Positions 16,495 to 25,566 of a DNA stretch of 64,000 nt are shown here, in pieces. The translations under genes were made by a program, and so were the position numbers. This stretch comes from Planctomyces sp. SH-PL62. GTDB taxonomy: Bacteria; Planctomycetota; Planctomycetia; Planctomycetales; Planctomycetaceae. The stretch covers positions 37,586-101,585 of the forward strand of contig CAMDEA010000007.1 of NCBI GenBank assembly GCA_945893045.1, given 5' to 3'. The notes beneath the pieces are model-generated. The model was not told the origin of the DNA. It saw only the letters and a program-made list of their open reading frames with translations, and did not search any database. How positions within the stretch are numbered: position 1 is the first letter of the stretch; every line of letters starts with the position of its first letter.

Positions 16495-17082
16495 TCACTT
16501 CTTTCCACTCTTCTCCAACCGATTGAAGTACTCGTCCAAGCCGGAGCGAAACTCTTCGGGGAGCTTCGGTCCCGAATCGCCGGTGGCTTGTGAGACACCG
16601 TGGTCCTCACGGTTTTCCTTTTCGTTGACGCCAGTGCCGATCAGCGTCAGCGCCGAATCGTTGGTCGTGCCGCCCCCACCGCCGCCGGGGTCCGCGCCCC
16701 CACCGCCACCACCTTTGGGATTGATGCGCCGCGATTTCAGCAACAGTTCGATCACTTCCGTCTCGGCCGCGATCGCGGGTGAGCCGGTGTCCGGTCGCGC
16801 CAGAATCGTTTTGGCTTCGAGCATGACACCAGCCACTTGCCGGAGCAGACCGATCTCCTTGGCGAATTCTTCCTCACCATTTTCGAGCGCGCGAATGCGA
16901 TCGACGACGTTTTCCGTGCGTTCGCCCAGCTTGTGCTGCGTGCCGGCGAGTTGCTCGGCTTGCTTGGCGTGCTCTTCGGACTTGATGGCCGGCTTGGCTT
17001 GTTCGGCGACGCGGGTTTCTTCTCGCAGATTCACTTCGCCTTCGAGGATTTGCAGAACTTCCAGAACGATGGAGGGCGGCAA
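16495..17082 (-). CDS. C-terminal continuation of the DUF4175-like protein beyond an in-frame UGA
   Basis: These 195 codons are in the same frame as the gene ending at 17107 and are separated from it by only the UGA and eight sense codons (17083-17106). The sequence is clearly coding: a charged coiled-coil-like region (IVLEVLQILEGEVNLREETR), a helical body, a Gly-rich linker and a conserved-looking end (LPEEFRSGLDEYFNRLEKSGK). There is no ATG before codon 87 and no ribosome site before the TTG at 17082. Independent initiation is therefore unlikely. It is either read by UGA recoding, or is the stranded tail of a gene with a nonsense mutation. Confidence 0.6.
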   Translation of the reverse strand: MPPSIVLEVLQILEGEVNLREETRVAEQAKPAIKSEEHAKQAEQLAGTQHKLGERTENVVDRIRALENGEEEFAKEIGLLRQVAGVMLEAKTILARPDTGSPAIAAETEVIELLLKSRRINPKGGGGGGADPGGGGGGTTNDSALTLIGTGVNEKENREDHGVSQATGDSGPKLPEEFRSGLDEYFNRLEKSGKK

Positions 17083-17109
17083 ACTGCCGCGCGATTTGCC
17101 GCCGGGTCA
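17075..17109 (-). promoter_or_regulatory. UGA followed by a perfect 9-bp hairpin (candidate recoding element)
   Basis: On the minus strand the UGA (17109-17107) is followed by CCC, then GGCGGCAAA (17103-17095), an 11-nt loop and TTTGCCGCC (17083-17075). The stem is perfect and GC-rich. A C directly follows the UGA, a context that favours readthrough. The apical loop begins 12 nt after the UGA, closer than classical bacterial SECIS elements, so a selenocysteine role is uncertain. Confidence 0.4.
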
Positions 17110-19770
17110 GGTGCCCCCTTTGGTCGGATCGACCAAATCCTCCGCCCAGCGGTCCATCGCGTCAGACCAGAACTCGCATTGAGCCATCGACAAGCCGTTC
17201 TCTTTCTTGAGGTCATCACCGAGTGCTCGCAGGCCACCGATCACGTCTTGCGTCCGCATGTCATCGAGCACCGCTTTGAACGACATCATCCGACGCCGCT
17301 CGAAGTAGGCTTGCAGGTCGTCCATGATGTTGGAGATGGATTGGCTGCTCTTGGCTTCCTGAGCCACCAATTCCGTGAAGAGCTTCGTGGTCGTTTCTTT
17401 GGCCGCGTTGGGAGGCAGACCGAACGCATCGCTGACCTGGTCGCCAATGCGGCCTCCGATCTTGTACTGCAATCGCGACTCGGCCTTGAGCCGTTTGACC
17501 AGCGTGCTCCCTTCGAGATTCGCCAGCACCTTGTTGAGTTCGTCGGTGAGCTTCTCGAATTCGGCGAGCAAGTCCTGTTGCTCTTTGACCGCCTCTTCCA
17601 CTTTCTGATCGGCGGGGCACGAGTCATCTCCTTTTTTCGGCGGGCCGATCAGCGTTGTGCTGGGCAGTCCCAAACTTGGCTTCCCCGATTTGCTCGGTGC
17701 CGCCGCTGGAGTGTTCTTGTCGTCCTTCTTCGCGAAGCCGTGCGACGATTCGACATCGTTGATCGACGGGACTTTGGTCGGCGGCTTTTTCTCTTTGTCG
17801 TTCGGATCAGGCTCTGTTGGCGAGCCGGCGGCCGAGGCTCGCGTCTCGCCCGCCTTCGGAGCCTTGTTGCTGGGGGATTCCGAATTCGACGCGGTCTTCG
17901 GAGCCTGCGCCGCTTGCTTGAGCAAGTCGGCAACTGACGGCATCCGGTTGCCGGAGATGTCCTTCAGGATGCCCAGCATCTCGGCCCATTTTTCGAGATG
18001 GCCGACGCCGATCTCCGGATTGCGCATCGCCTGCTTGACCAAGTCCTCTCCGTTGAGTGTGAGGTTCGACAGTCGCCGGCCATTCGCTCGTTCGGCCGCG
18101 GCTTGACCTTCGATCCGTTTGCGATTCTCCGGTTGATCCAGCTCGCTGGGCGACATTTCTCTCAGCGTCTTGTTCGTCTCGTGCAACGCCATTTCTTTGT
18201 CGCGCACTTCCAGCGACTGCCGATGCCACTTGCTGAGCATCTCCGTCACCCAGATCGCGTGCTGTTCCGCGTTGAGCACATAGAACGTGTAGACCGGCGA
18301 ATAGACTCGCTCGCGGCCGGGGAAGTAATCCTCGACAAACAGCCGCACCTGAATCGGTTGCGGTTCGATCCCCAGCGACGATGCGGAGAACGTGCCGGCC
18401 AACTCGAACATCTCTTTCTCGGTGCCGCCCGCCGCGAGGATGCGTTCCCCCTTCGCCGGGTTCTTGAAGTTGGTCGTGTCGATTCCCTGCCAGTCGATGC
18501 CGACTTGTTTGACTCCGAAATCATCCTGAGCGCGGACCTTGAAGTTCAGCGCTTCCGAGTCGAGCACGACCCGCTGTCTCGGCAAGTCTTCGCACGAGAT
18601 TGACGGAGCTTCGTCCTCGCGGCTGCTGATCGTCAGCGTGAACGGCTCTTTGCCCGCGAGGTCGTTTTGATCTCGCCAGGTGAACTCGACCTTCCGAGAT
18701 TCCTCGACGCTGATGCGGGGACTGACAACCTTCTCGCGTGTCGGTGCCAGCGGCTGCCCGTCCAACTGCGCGGAGGCCAGCGGCCGAGTTGCCGTCGCGG
18801 TGAACGTCGCGCTGCTCCCTTTCACCAGCGAGATGGTGCCGCCCCGCACATCTTTCTTCTGCGGCTGCGAGCTGCCGAGATATTCCGGCAGCGCGACTTC
18901 CGCTCCGATGGAAGCCAATTCCGGACGCAGCATTGGCTGCACTTGAACTCGCTGAGAAAGATCGCCAATGCGAATGCTCAGCCAGCCGTCGTCGATCTGG
19001 CCAGGAAGTTCAAACTCGTAACGCCCCTCACGCAGCTTGGCCGCGACCGGACGTTGACCGCCGAGCTGCACTTCCCCTTGCTCCGGCCGCCAAACGGTCT
19101 CTTTCGCTAAGGCGACTGCAACGGTGAACGGCTCGCCGTGAGCGACCACCAAATGTTTCGAGACCGGCTCAATCGACGTGAACGTGTAACGCGGCGTATC
19201 ACCCCACGGCATCAGCAACCGCGCCCAAGCATTCGTCGCCGCAGCCGGAAACATCGCCAGCAACACGACCGCGATCATTCCGGAAATTCCCGCGAACACT
19301 GCGCGACGGCGATGCTTGGGGTTCGGCACCGAGTCGCTGAAGTCCCGTTTCGTCGCGACCTCGGCCACTTGCTGCACGGCCGCTTCGCACAAGGTCAACG
19401 ATCGGGCTTGCTCCGATTCGCTGTGAACCAATTCGATGATGCCGAGCAACTGATCGCCCACGCTCGGATGCTTGCGGCTGAGCAACATCGCAAGTTGCTC
19501 CAGCTTCCGCTGCCGCCAAATCCAGCGATGCAGCGCCAGCGGAATCAACCCGCAGCCAACCATCGCCGCCACGAAGATGCCGAGACGGACCTCCCACGGC
19601 GTGTCGAACACCCGGTCTAATGCGAACGTCGCCAGGAACGCGATCAAGATGCCGATGACCGAGCCACAAACGGCCTCAACCAATTTGATCGTCCACACGC
19701 GCCGCCGAAAGTCGAGCAACTGCGTCTGCAACGATTCCGGCAACGTCAACCGATGATGAGCAAGACTCAT
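17107..19770 (-). CDS. DUF4175-like membrane/envelope protein, N-terminal 887 residues
   Basis: The ATG at 19770 has a GGAG site and gives two membrane helices (about residues 30-52 and 62-82), then a third at about 175-195. A large periplasmic part follows with beta-rich domains (KDVRGGTISLVKGSSATFTATA, SWRDQND-like) and a long helical tail (EEAVKEQQDLLAEFEKLTDELNKVLANLEG). This is the layout of the DUF4175-type proteins found next to BatA/DUF58 genes in planctomycetes. The role is unknown but linked by context to MoxR-VWA envelope complexes. The frame stops at UGA 17107-17109 within sequence that seems to continue for 200 codons. Confidence 0.75.
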   Translation of the reverse strand: MSLAHHRLTLPESLQTQLLDFRRRVWTIKLVEAVCGSVIGILIAFLATFALDRVFDTPWEVRLGIFVAAMVGCGLIPLALHRWIWRQRKLEQLAMLLSRKHPSVGDQLLGIIELVHSESEQARSLTLCEAAVQQVAEVATKRDFSDSVPNPKHRRRAVFAGISGMIAVVLLAMFPAAATNAWARLLMPWGDTPRYTFTSIEPVSKHLVVAHGEPFTVAVALAKETVWRPEQGEVQLGGQRPVAAKLREGRYEFELPGQIDDGWLSIRIGDLSQRVQVQPMLRPELASIGAEVALPEYLGSSQPQKKDVRGGTISLVKGSSATFTATATRPLASAQLDGQPLAPTREKVVSPRISVEESRKVEFTWRDQNDLAGKEPFTLTISSREDEAPSISCEDLPRQRVVLDSEALNFKVRAQDDFGVKQVGIDWQGIDTTNFKNPAKGERILAAGGTEKEMFELAGTFSASSLGIEPQPIQVRLFVEDYFPGRERVYSPVYTFYVLNAEQHAIWVTEMLSKWHRQSLEVRDKEMALHETNKTLREMSPSELDQPENRKRIEGQAAAERANGRRLSNLTLNGEDLVKQAMRNPEIGVGHLEKWAEMLGILKDISGNRMPSVADLLKQAAQAPKTASNSESPSNKAPKAGETRASAAGSPTEPDPNDKEKKPPTKVPSINDVESSHGFAKKDDKNTPAAAPSKSGKPSLGLPSTTLIGPPKKGDDSCPADQKVEEAVKEQQDLLAEFEKLTDELNKVLANLEGSTLVKRLKAESRLQYKIGGRIGDQVSDAFGLPPNAAKETTTKLFTELVAQEAKSSQSISNIMDDLQAYFERRRMMSFKAVLDDMRTQDVIGGLRALGDDLKKENGLSMAQCEFWSDAMDRWAEDLVDPTKGGT

Positions 19771-19827
19771 GGGACACTCCTTCGGCTCCAAGTGGAGAAG
19801 TTGGACCACAATTTCAAGACTCTTATG

Positions 19828-20082
19828 TCATCCGAGGATTGAATCGTATTCGCCATGATGGCCGATCCAGAACCACAGAAATCCTTCGGCACGTTCTTTG
19901 GCCAACGCGCGATAATGGAGGCCAACTCGCACCGACCAGTACACACCAACCTTCTTCAATCGCAATGAGGGATGATTCGGATCGCCTTTGAGGATCGTAA
20001 AGTTCTTGTCCGCTAAAGCCTGAACTTCATCGGGTAGTTTTCGGTAGTGAAACCAGAATTCGGGAGTCGCGAAGTGCGTCAT
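19828..20082 (-). CDS. RelE/ParE-superfamily toxin
   Basis: The 84-residue protein has the compact RelE-like pattern: an N-terminal helix-helix (FWFHYRKLPDEVQALADKNF), the strand pair LRLKKVGVYWSVRVGLHYRAL with basic residues, and a final strand WFWIGHHGEYDSIL ending in His/Tyr near the C-terminus. Such toxins cleave mRNA on the ribosome or act on gyrase; the target cannot be told here. Its ATG overlaps the antitoxin stop by 4 bp (ATGA). The pair sits between two genes of the envelope operon in the same orientation. Confidence 0.8.
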   Translation of the reverse strand: MTHFATPEFWFHYRKLPDEVQALADKNFTILKGDPNHPSLRLKKVGVYWSVRVGLHYRALAKERAEGFLWFWIGHHGEYDSILG

Positions 20083-20276
20083 AGGGGTGTGCAGCGTCCC
20101 GCCTCAAAATGTTCATCGGCCTTCCGGCCAGCGGCATCCAAGCGACCGGCCTGCGCATCGTCCACGAACCGCCGATCCCATTGATCAGCCATGAACTCAT
20201 CGAACCATTTCGCGAAAGCCACCAACTCAGCATCAGACAGGCGAGTCACGGTGTTTTCGAGTTCTTGTAGACTCAT
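20079..20276 (-). CDS. Small antitoxin paired with RelE-like toxin
   Basis: The 65-residue acidic protein begins MSLQELENTVTRLSDAELVAF, then has a helical segment (KWFDEFMADQWDRRF) and an Asp/Glu/Arg-rich tail (RKADEHFEAGRC). No classical DNA-binding fold is obvious, and similar short helical partners accompany RelE toxins. It precedes and overlaps the toxin by 4 bp, the usual antitoxin-first order, which implies translational coupling. Assignment rests mainly on this pairing. Confidence 0.7.
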   Translation of the reverse strand: MSLQELENTVTRLSDAELVAFAKWFDEFMADQWDRRFVDDAQAGRLDAAGRKADEHFEAGRCTPL

Positions 20277-20340
20277 GGTTCAGTCCTTTGTCTTCAATTG
20301 AACAAGTACGATCGTGAAGTTCGATTGAGATGGGGCAGGA

Positions 20341-22548
20341 TCATATCAACCCAATCACCTTTCGACCCACCCAAAATACTCCCAGCAGGAAGACCAACAG
20401 TCCGGCATAGACCGGATGGCTCCAGAGTTGGACGCGGCGGATGGACGGCAATGGTTCCGGCAAATTGGCCAAAGATTGCACGATGTCGTTGAGTTTCGTC
20501 GGTTCGATGACTTTGCCGCGCGTCACGCGGGCGATCTCTTCCAAGACCTCTGGCCGAGCCGGTTTGCCGATTCGTTCGGCGGCGACCCCTTGCACGAAGA
20601 ACGAGGTTTCCAGCGTCGAGTTCGTTTGTTTGCAGAGCAGCGTGACTTCGTGCTTGCCCGGCTCTTCGGCGGTGAAGCGGCTGTGGAAGACGCCCCACTC
20701 GTCCCCAGCCGAGAGGAACCGCACGGTCTCGGCCTTGCCGGACGGAGCCACGATGCGCGCGGTCACGTCCCCTTTCGCGAGCGGCTCGCCGCTCCGTTCC
20801 ATGACGTTCGCGTGCAAGGCGAGCGTCTGCCGCATCTGCGGTTGATCGGGTGAGTAATACATTCGCATCGTTTCGCCTTTAGCCATGTTTCGCTGGTAGG
20901 CCATCCAACGGACGACCTGACCCCAGAAGCGATAGTGGTATTTGTCTTCGACCCCTTTGCGCCAGCGCCACGCGCCGTCGGTCCCCATGAACAAAACCTT
21001 GCCCGCTCCGAACGTGCGAGTCACCAGCAGCGGCAAGCGGCCATGCTCGTTGGTGATGTCCTTGTGAACGGCGAGCACTTCGCTTCCGGGTTTCGCTTTG
21101 ACAACCGGCGCGTACCACTGGAAGCCGGGAAGATCTTCCCACACTTCCATGTTGTCGTCGGTGGTGTCGGCTAATTTCGTGAGCAAGCTGCGGCGTCCGA
21201 GTTCCGTCAGTTCGAAATGTCCCGGCGTGCGCGAGCCCCAACCGCTCGGCTGCCCCTCATCGAGAACGACCGGACTAAGATCATCCAACTCCGTGTCGAT
21301 CAAACTGAACTGCCGGCCTTGCATACCCGGTATGAAGACGAGACCGCTCGCCTGATGCTCTACCAAGCCTTTGAGCAACCGGCATTGCTCCTCGGTGAGT
21401 TGCCCTCCTTCGAGGCCGACGTCTCCCAAGAAGACAACGTCGAACTTCGACAGCTCGTCGAGGCCGCTCGGAAATTGCTTGATGTAGTCCTTGTTGCCGC
21501 CGCCGACTTTGCTCAGCCCCGGATGAAACAGCAAACAGGAAACCTCGACACCCGGATCGCGCGACAGTGCGTTGCGGAGATAGCGGTACTCCCAGCGCGG
21601 ATACGACTCGACGACCAGCACTTTCAGTTTCTCTTCGCGGATCACAATCGGAGCCGTCAGCTTGTTGTTGTCGATCAGCGTCTCGTCGCTGTGCTTGGGG
21701 ACATCGAGAGTCAGCGTGAAGTCGCCGGTCGTCTTTGGCTTCCAGATGACCCACTCGCTAGTGCGCCCCATCGCCGCGATGCGGACCTCCTTCGTGACCT
21801 CGTCACCGTCCGACGTCTTGAGCGACACGGTCATCGTCGTTTCGCGCGGCAGCGAGCTTTCGATCGCGAACGGAATCCGCACCGACTTCCCGGCAATGCC
21901 GAACGTCGGCGCGTCGAGGCTCAGTAATTCCAAATCCGGCAGCCGAGTGGGATTCCCGACCGGCACCGTAAAGACCGGCACGCCTTTCAATCGCAATCGT
22001 GAAGCGGCCTGCACCGGCGGCGGACCTTCGTTCCAATCGCCATCCGAGATCAAAACGATGCCCAACAAGTTCTTGAACTTCTCAGGAGCCTGCGCGAGCG
22101 GTTCATGCAGATCGGTGCCGTGCCCCGGCTGCGGCGAAGCGAAGGGCTGAATGACGACGTTCATCCGCTCGGTCAGCTTCGCCCACGCCGAGGGTTCAAT
22201 CATTCCGGAGATCGCTTCTTTGCGAGCCATCAGCGTCGAGTTCGGTGTTCCCGGTGAACTGCTCGGTGAGACGTCTTTCGTTCCCATGCTGGTCGAGTCA
22301 TCCCACAGCACGGCAATCGACGGCTTCTCGTCCGGCCGAAATTCCTCGACCCATTCCGGCTGATTGAACATCACCGCCGCCAGCGCGATGATCACCAACC
22401 GCAAGACTTCGAGCATTCCAAACGACGGCCGATATCCCGATCGCCGCCACGCCGCCCAACAGAATCCGGCCGCGACCAACACCGCGATCACCGACACGGC
22501 CAACGAGCCGGGAGTCCATAAGAACGTGAGTGAGCGGGTGGAATTCAT
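20341..22548 (-). CDS. Membrane protein with VWA-like and glutamine-amidotransferase-like domains
   Basis: The product has 735 residues. Two N-terminal helices (about 12-30, 44-60) are followed by a VWA-like domain whose first loop reads WDDSTSMGTK (a degenerate DxSxS metal site). A beta-sandwich follows, then a GATase1-like fold (LKVLVVESYPRWEYRYLRNAL, KFDVVFLGDVG, GLVFIPGMQG) without the catalytic Cys-His-Glu set that I can see. A last helix anchors the C-terminus (YAGLLVFLLGVFWVG). Such proteins accompany BatA and DUF58 genes in planctomycetes and probably assemble in the membrane around a MoxR ATPase. No enzyme activity is claimed. Confidence 0.75.
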   Translation of the reverse strand: MNSTRSLTFLWTPGSLAVSVIAVLVAAGFCWAAWRRSGYRPSFGMLEVLRLVIIALAAVMFNQPEWVEEFRPDEKPSIAVLWDDSTSMGTKDVSPSSSPGTPNSTLMARKEAISGMIEPSAWAKLTERMNVVIQPFASPQPGHGTDLHEPLAQAPEKFKNLLGIVLISDGDWNEGPPPVQAASRLRLKGVPVFTVPVGNPTRLPDLELLSLDAPTFGIAGKSVRIPFAIESSLPRETTMTVSLKTSDGDEVTKEVRIAAMGRTSEWVIWKPKTTGDFTLTLDVPKHSDETLIDNNKLTAPIVIREEKLKVLVVESYPRWEYRYLRNALSRDPGVEVSCLLFHPGLSKVGGGNKDYIKQFPSGLDELSKFDVVFLGDVGLEGGQLTEEQCRLLKGLVEHQASGLVFIPGMQGRQFSLIDTELDDLSPVVLDEGQPSGWGSRTPGHFELTELGRRSLLTKLADTTDDNMEVWEDLPGFQWYAPVVKAKPGSEVLAVHKDITNEHGRLPLLVTRTFGAGKVLFMGTDGAWRWRKGVEDKYHYRFWGQVVRWMAYQRNMAKGETMRMYYSPDQPQMRQTLALHANVMERSGEPLAKGDVTARIVAPSGKAETVRFLSAGDEWGVFHSRFTAEEPGKHEVTLLCKQTNSTLETSFFVQGVAAERIGKPARPEVLEEIARVTRGKVIEPTKLNDIVQSLANLPEPLPSIRRVQLWSHPVYAGLLVFLLGVFWVGRKVIGLI

Positions 22549-22558
22549 GAGTTTGGGG

Positions 22559-22625
22559 AACGCTAATCTTCACTAATCTGCGCTAATTCAATTCCCATTA
22601 GCGAAGATCAGCGGAGATTAGTGTT
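22559..22625. repeat. Inverted repeat carrying the BatA-like stop codon
   Basis: The 29-nt arms 22559-22587 and 22597-22625 pair with four mismatches around a 9-nt loop and are built from GCTAATC-type words. The TAA stop of the BatA-like gene (22598-22600, minus strand) lies in the right arm, and the last residues (ISADLR) are encoded by it. Confidence 0.8.
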
Positions 22626-24658
22626 CTGTCTTTGATTTGCGTTTCTTTGGGGGTTGGTTCGGCAAATGCCACTTGTGTCACCGGCGGTATGTGTTGGATA
22701 CGTGGTAGGCACAACGCCGCCTCGACGATTAACGCGATGATCATCGCGACGAGAAACAAACGCCAAATCTCTTGAATCAGCGCGGCGAGGTTGCCGGCCT
22801 TGTCATCGACACGCGCAAAATCGAGTCCTTGAAACAACTCGGCGACGCGCCCGTCGGCCAGCACCGCCGCCTGATCTTCGGCACTCGCGCGGTTGAGCGC
22901 CAGCAACCGCTCACCCGCCGAATAGACGCCGCCATGAAACGCGAACTCCGTTGAGAGGGCTTCCGGCGGGCCGGCGACTTGTTGCCACGCTGTCGGCTGC
23001 TCGCCGGAGACATCTCCAGAGATCAGTTGCCGAGTGTTGCCGAGCGCCGCCGCTCCCAGCGCGAGCGCGCGTTGCACCAGCACGTACAAGACGACGCCGT
23101 TCTCCGCCAACGACGAATCGGCCATCGCGGGAGTCGTCGCACAGAAATAGACACCACCGCGATTCGTCGTCACCCGCGCGAGCAACGGTGTGCCACCTTT
23201 CAACGTCGCCAGTGGAATGTGCTCGCCCGACAGGCCGCAATGTTTGCGGATCTGCAATTGTCCGACCGGCAACGCTGCTCCGCTTTGCGTATGCGCGAGC
23301 AAATCTTGATCGCCGCGCCACGTTTCGATCGCGATGCCGTCCGGCGACTCGATCCACGATTGCCACGAGACGCCCGCGAACGCCGTGCTGGTCACGCCTT
23401 GAGTCGGAAAGAAGACAACCTGCCCGCCGCGATCCACGAATGATTGAACGGCATCCGCCGCTGGACCGTCCGGCAACGCAGCCTGCCACAGCACGAGCGA
23501 GACTTGATCCCATTCGACGGTCGGCAATTGATCGACCGAGAGCACTTCCGCCGCGAGCTTCAGCGCTGGATCAGGCGAGATCGCCGCCGATAGTTGCAGC
23601 GGCCGAGCAGCGTTCGCGTCATCGGCCACGATGATCGTCTGCCGCACCGCCGGTTGATCAAACACGAAATAGAAATCGTTGTCCGCCGAGTTCGCATCTG
23701 CCGGGATCGAGACCTTTCCCCAGCCGCGATCCTTCTGTCGCTCAATCGGAATGCGATGATCTTTCAGCTCGAACTGCGAACCGGACATCTCGACGGTGAA
23801 TTCCGAGCGTGCGCCTTCGATCTCAAACGAAACCGGCACTGTGCTTTTCTCCGCATCATCCACGACACCCTCGCGTGTCAGCTTAAGCGACACGAGTAAC
23901 TCGGCACCGTCGCTGCCTTGTTGCCGTCGTACATTGGTGACGCGCAGCGACATGTTTCCGGACGCCGCCTGCGGATACGCCAGCAAATGAAACCGGACCC
24001 CTTGCGACAGTTCGAGAAACGCATCCCGCAGCGTCGCCCAGCGGCCGCTTTCGGAGTTCCAATCGTTCGCTCGAATGTCCGAGCAAATCCAAATCTCGGT
24101 GCGGCCCGATTTGTTCGCCTGAATGTAATCGTGAGCCGCTTGCAGCATCGCCGGCAGATCGGCTGATGAACTGGCCGGCTCGGTCGCCGGCAGATTCATC
24201 AACACATCGGGCGATTCGATTTCCCGCGGTGTGTTGGTCGTGCTCTCGATCAAGACCCATTTCGCCGAGCCAAGCAGACTCAGCGAGCGAGCCAATTGAT
24301 GCCGGCCGGTGTCGAGCTTCGTGCCGACTTGTCCTTCGCCCTGTTGTCTCATGCTCGGTGAGCGGTCGAGCAAAACGATCGTCGTATCCGGGCGACCTCC
24401 GGCAGTCAGGCCCAGCCAACCGCTTGCCAACGGCCGAGCGACGCCGACAATCAATCCAGCAATCGCCAACGTGCGAAACAACAGGATCAGCCACTGCCGC
24501 AGCTTCGCATACCCGCGCGACATGCGATTCGCCGCGAGCAGAAACATCATCGCCCCCCAGCGGATTGTCTGAAACCGCCGCTGGTTGATCAGGTGAATCA
24601 AGATCGGCAACGAAATCAGTGGCAGGCCGGCGAGCAGAAGTGGTTGGAGGAAACTCAT
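22598..24658 (-). CDS. BatA-like membrane protein with VWA domain
   Basis: The product has 686 residues. It opens with the BatA_N signature: a membrane helix and MSFLQPLLLAGLPLISLPILIHLINQRRF-type start, then HWGAM-like RTIRWGAMMFLL and a second helix (LILLFRTLAIAGLIVGVARPL). A VWA domain with the metal-site loop LLDRSPSMRQQ follows (about residues 95-105). The middle is beta-rich and a late helix (IWRLFLVAMIIALIVEAALCL) returns to the membrane. In other bacteria Bat proteins work with MoxR and DUF58 partners in envelope stress or aerotolerance. The start overlaps the DUF58 stop as ATGA. Confidence 0.82.
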   Translation of the reverse strand: MSFLQPLLLAGLPLISLPILIHLINQRRFQTIRWGAMMFLLAANRMSRGYAKLRQWLILLFRTLAIAGLIVGVARPLASGWLGLTAGGRPDTTIVLLDRSPSMRQQGEGQVGTKLDTGRHQLARSLSLLGSAKWVLIESTTNTPREIESPDVLMNLPATEPASSSADLPAMLQAAHDYIQANKSGRTEIWICSDIRANDWNSESGRWATLRDAFLELSQGVRFHLLAYPQAASGNMSLRVTNVRRQQGSDGAELLVSLKLTREGVVDDAEKSTVPVSFEIEGARSEFTVEMSGSQFELKDHRIPIERQKDRGWGKVSIPADANSADNDFYFVFDQPAVRQTIIVADDANAARPLQLSAAISPDPALKLAAEVLSVDQLPTVEWDQVSLVLWQAALPDGPAADAVQSFVDRGGQVVFFPTQGVTSTAFAGVSWQSWIESPDGIAIETWRGDQDLLAHTQSGAALPVGQLQIRKHCGLSGEHIPLATLKGGTPLLARVTTNRGGVYFCATTPAMADSSLAENGVVLYVLVQRALALGAAALGNTRQLISGDVSGEQPTAWQQVAGPPEALSTEFAFHGGVYSAGERLLALNRASAEDQAAVLADGRVAELFQGLDFARVDDKAGNLAALIQEIWRLFLVAMIIALIVEAALCLPRIQHIPPVTQVAFAEPTPKETQIKDRTLISADLR

Positions 24659-25566
24659 CGCACCCCTTTCGTCCGCGTGCGGCCGACGAGAAATCGCATC
24701 AGCACTTGCTCGAAGTTTTCATCGAGGCTGACTTGGTGGTAATCCATCGCGGACTCCAGCACGACTTGCTTCAGATCGGCGAGGTATTGCTGCAACGCTT
24801 TTTGATAGCGGTCGGCGATCTCGTTGGGTTCGGCGAAGATGGCTGGGCCACCTTCCATGTCGATGAACCGCATCGGACGCCGAAAGCTAAAGCTCAGTTC
24901 CTGCGGATCGAGCAATTGAAACAGCGCGACATCGTGCTTGCGGAAGTGCAGATGCTGGAAGCAACCGCGCAGCAGGTCTGGTTCCACGAAGAAGTCGGAC
25001 AGCACGACGATCAACGCCCGCTGCCGGATTGTCTCAGCGAGTTCGTGCAGCACCGGGACAAGTTGTGTCTCGCCGTTGGGCTGAGCTTGTTCGAGAATCT
25101 CAAAGACATTCATCAAATGTGCCGGACTGCGCTTCGGCGGGATGTTGCGAACGATTCCGTTCGCGACGCACGACAGCCCGACCGCGTCCCCTTGTTGCGA
25201 GGCCAGGTAGGCCAGCGAGCCAGCCAGCTTGCGGGCGTACTCGATCTTCGTGATGCCGGTCGAACCAAAGTCCATCGAACCGCTCGTGTCGAGCACCACG
25301 CACAAACGCAGGTTCGTGTCCGCCTCGAACTCTTTGACGTAAAAGCGATCCGAGCGTCCGTAAGCTCGCCAATCGAGCCGCCGCAGGTCATCACCGGGGA
25401 CGTATTTTCGATACTCGGCGAACTCAACGCTGGCCCCGCGATGCGGACTGGTATGTCGCCCCGACACACCCCCCAACATCGGCCGCCGAGCACACAACGG
25501 CACGGCCGCCAAGCGCGACAACGCGCCGGTGTCCAGGAAGCTGCGAGGCTGACGATCGGCAAACAT
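24655..25566 (-). CDS. DUF58 protein
   Basis: The product has 303 residues with the defining DUF58 phrase EFAEYRKYVPGDDLRRLDWRAYGRSDRFYVKEFE (about residues 48-82), followed by a VWA-like fold with the metal-site loop LDTSGSMDFG. DUF58 proteins are standard partners of MoxR AAA+ ATPases. The start (25566) overlaps the EF-hand gene stop as TGATG and the end overlaps the BatA-like start by 4 bp, so the three are translated as a unit. No membrane segment is visible, so it is probably cytoplasmic. Confidence 0.9.
   Translation of the reverse strand: MFADRQPRSFLDTGALSRLAAVPLCARRPMLGGVSGRHTSPHRGASVEFAEYRKYVPGDDLRRLDWRAYGRSDRFYVKEFEADTNLRLCVVLDTSGSMDFGSTGITKIEYARKLAGSLAYLASQQGDAVGLSCVANGIVRNIPPKRSPAHLMNVFEILEQAQPNGETQLVPVLHELAETIRQRALIVVLSDFFVEPDLLRGCFQHLHFRKHDVALFQLLDPQELSFSFRRPMRFIDMEGGPAIFAEPNEIADRYQKALQQYLADLKQVVLESAMDYHQVSLDENFEQVLMRFLVGRTRTKGVR

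Noticed and set aside
17075..17109. A standard bacterial SECIS element at the UGA
   Set aside because: The apical loop starts about 12 nt after the UGA and the loop does not clearly match the consensus, so I call only a candidate recoding hairpin.
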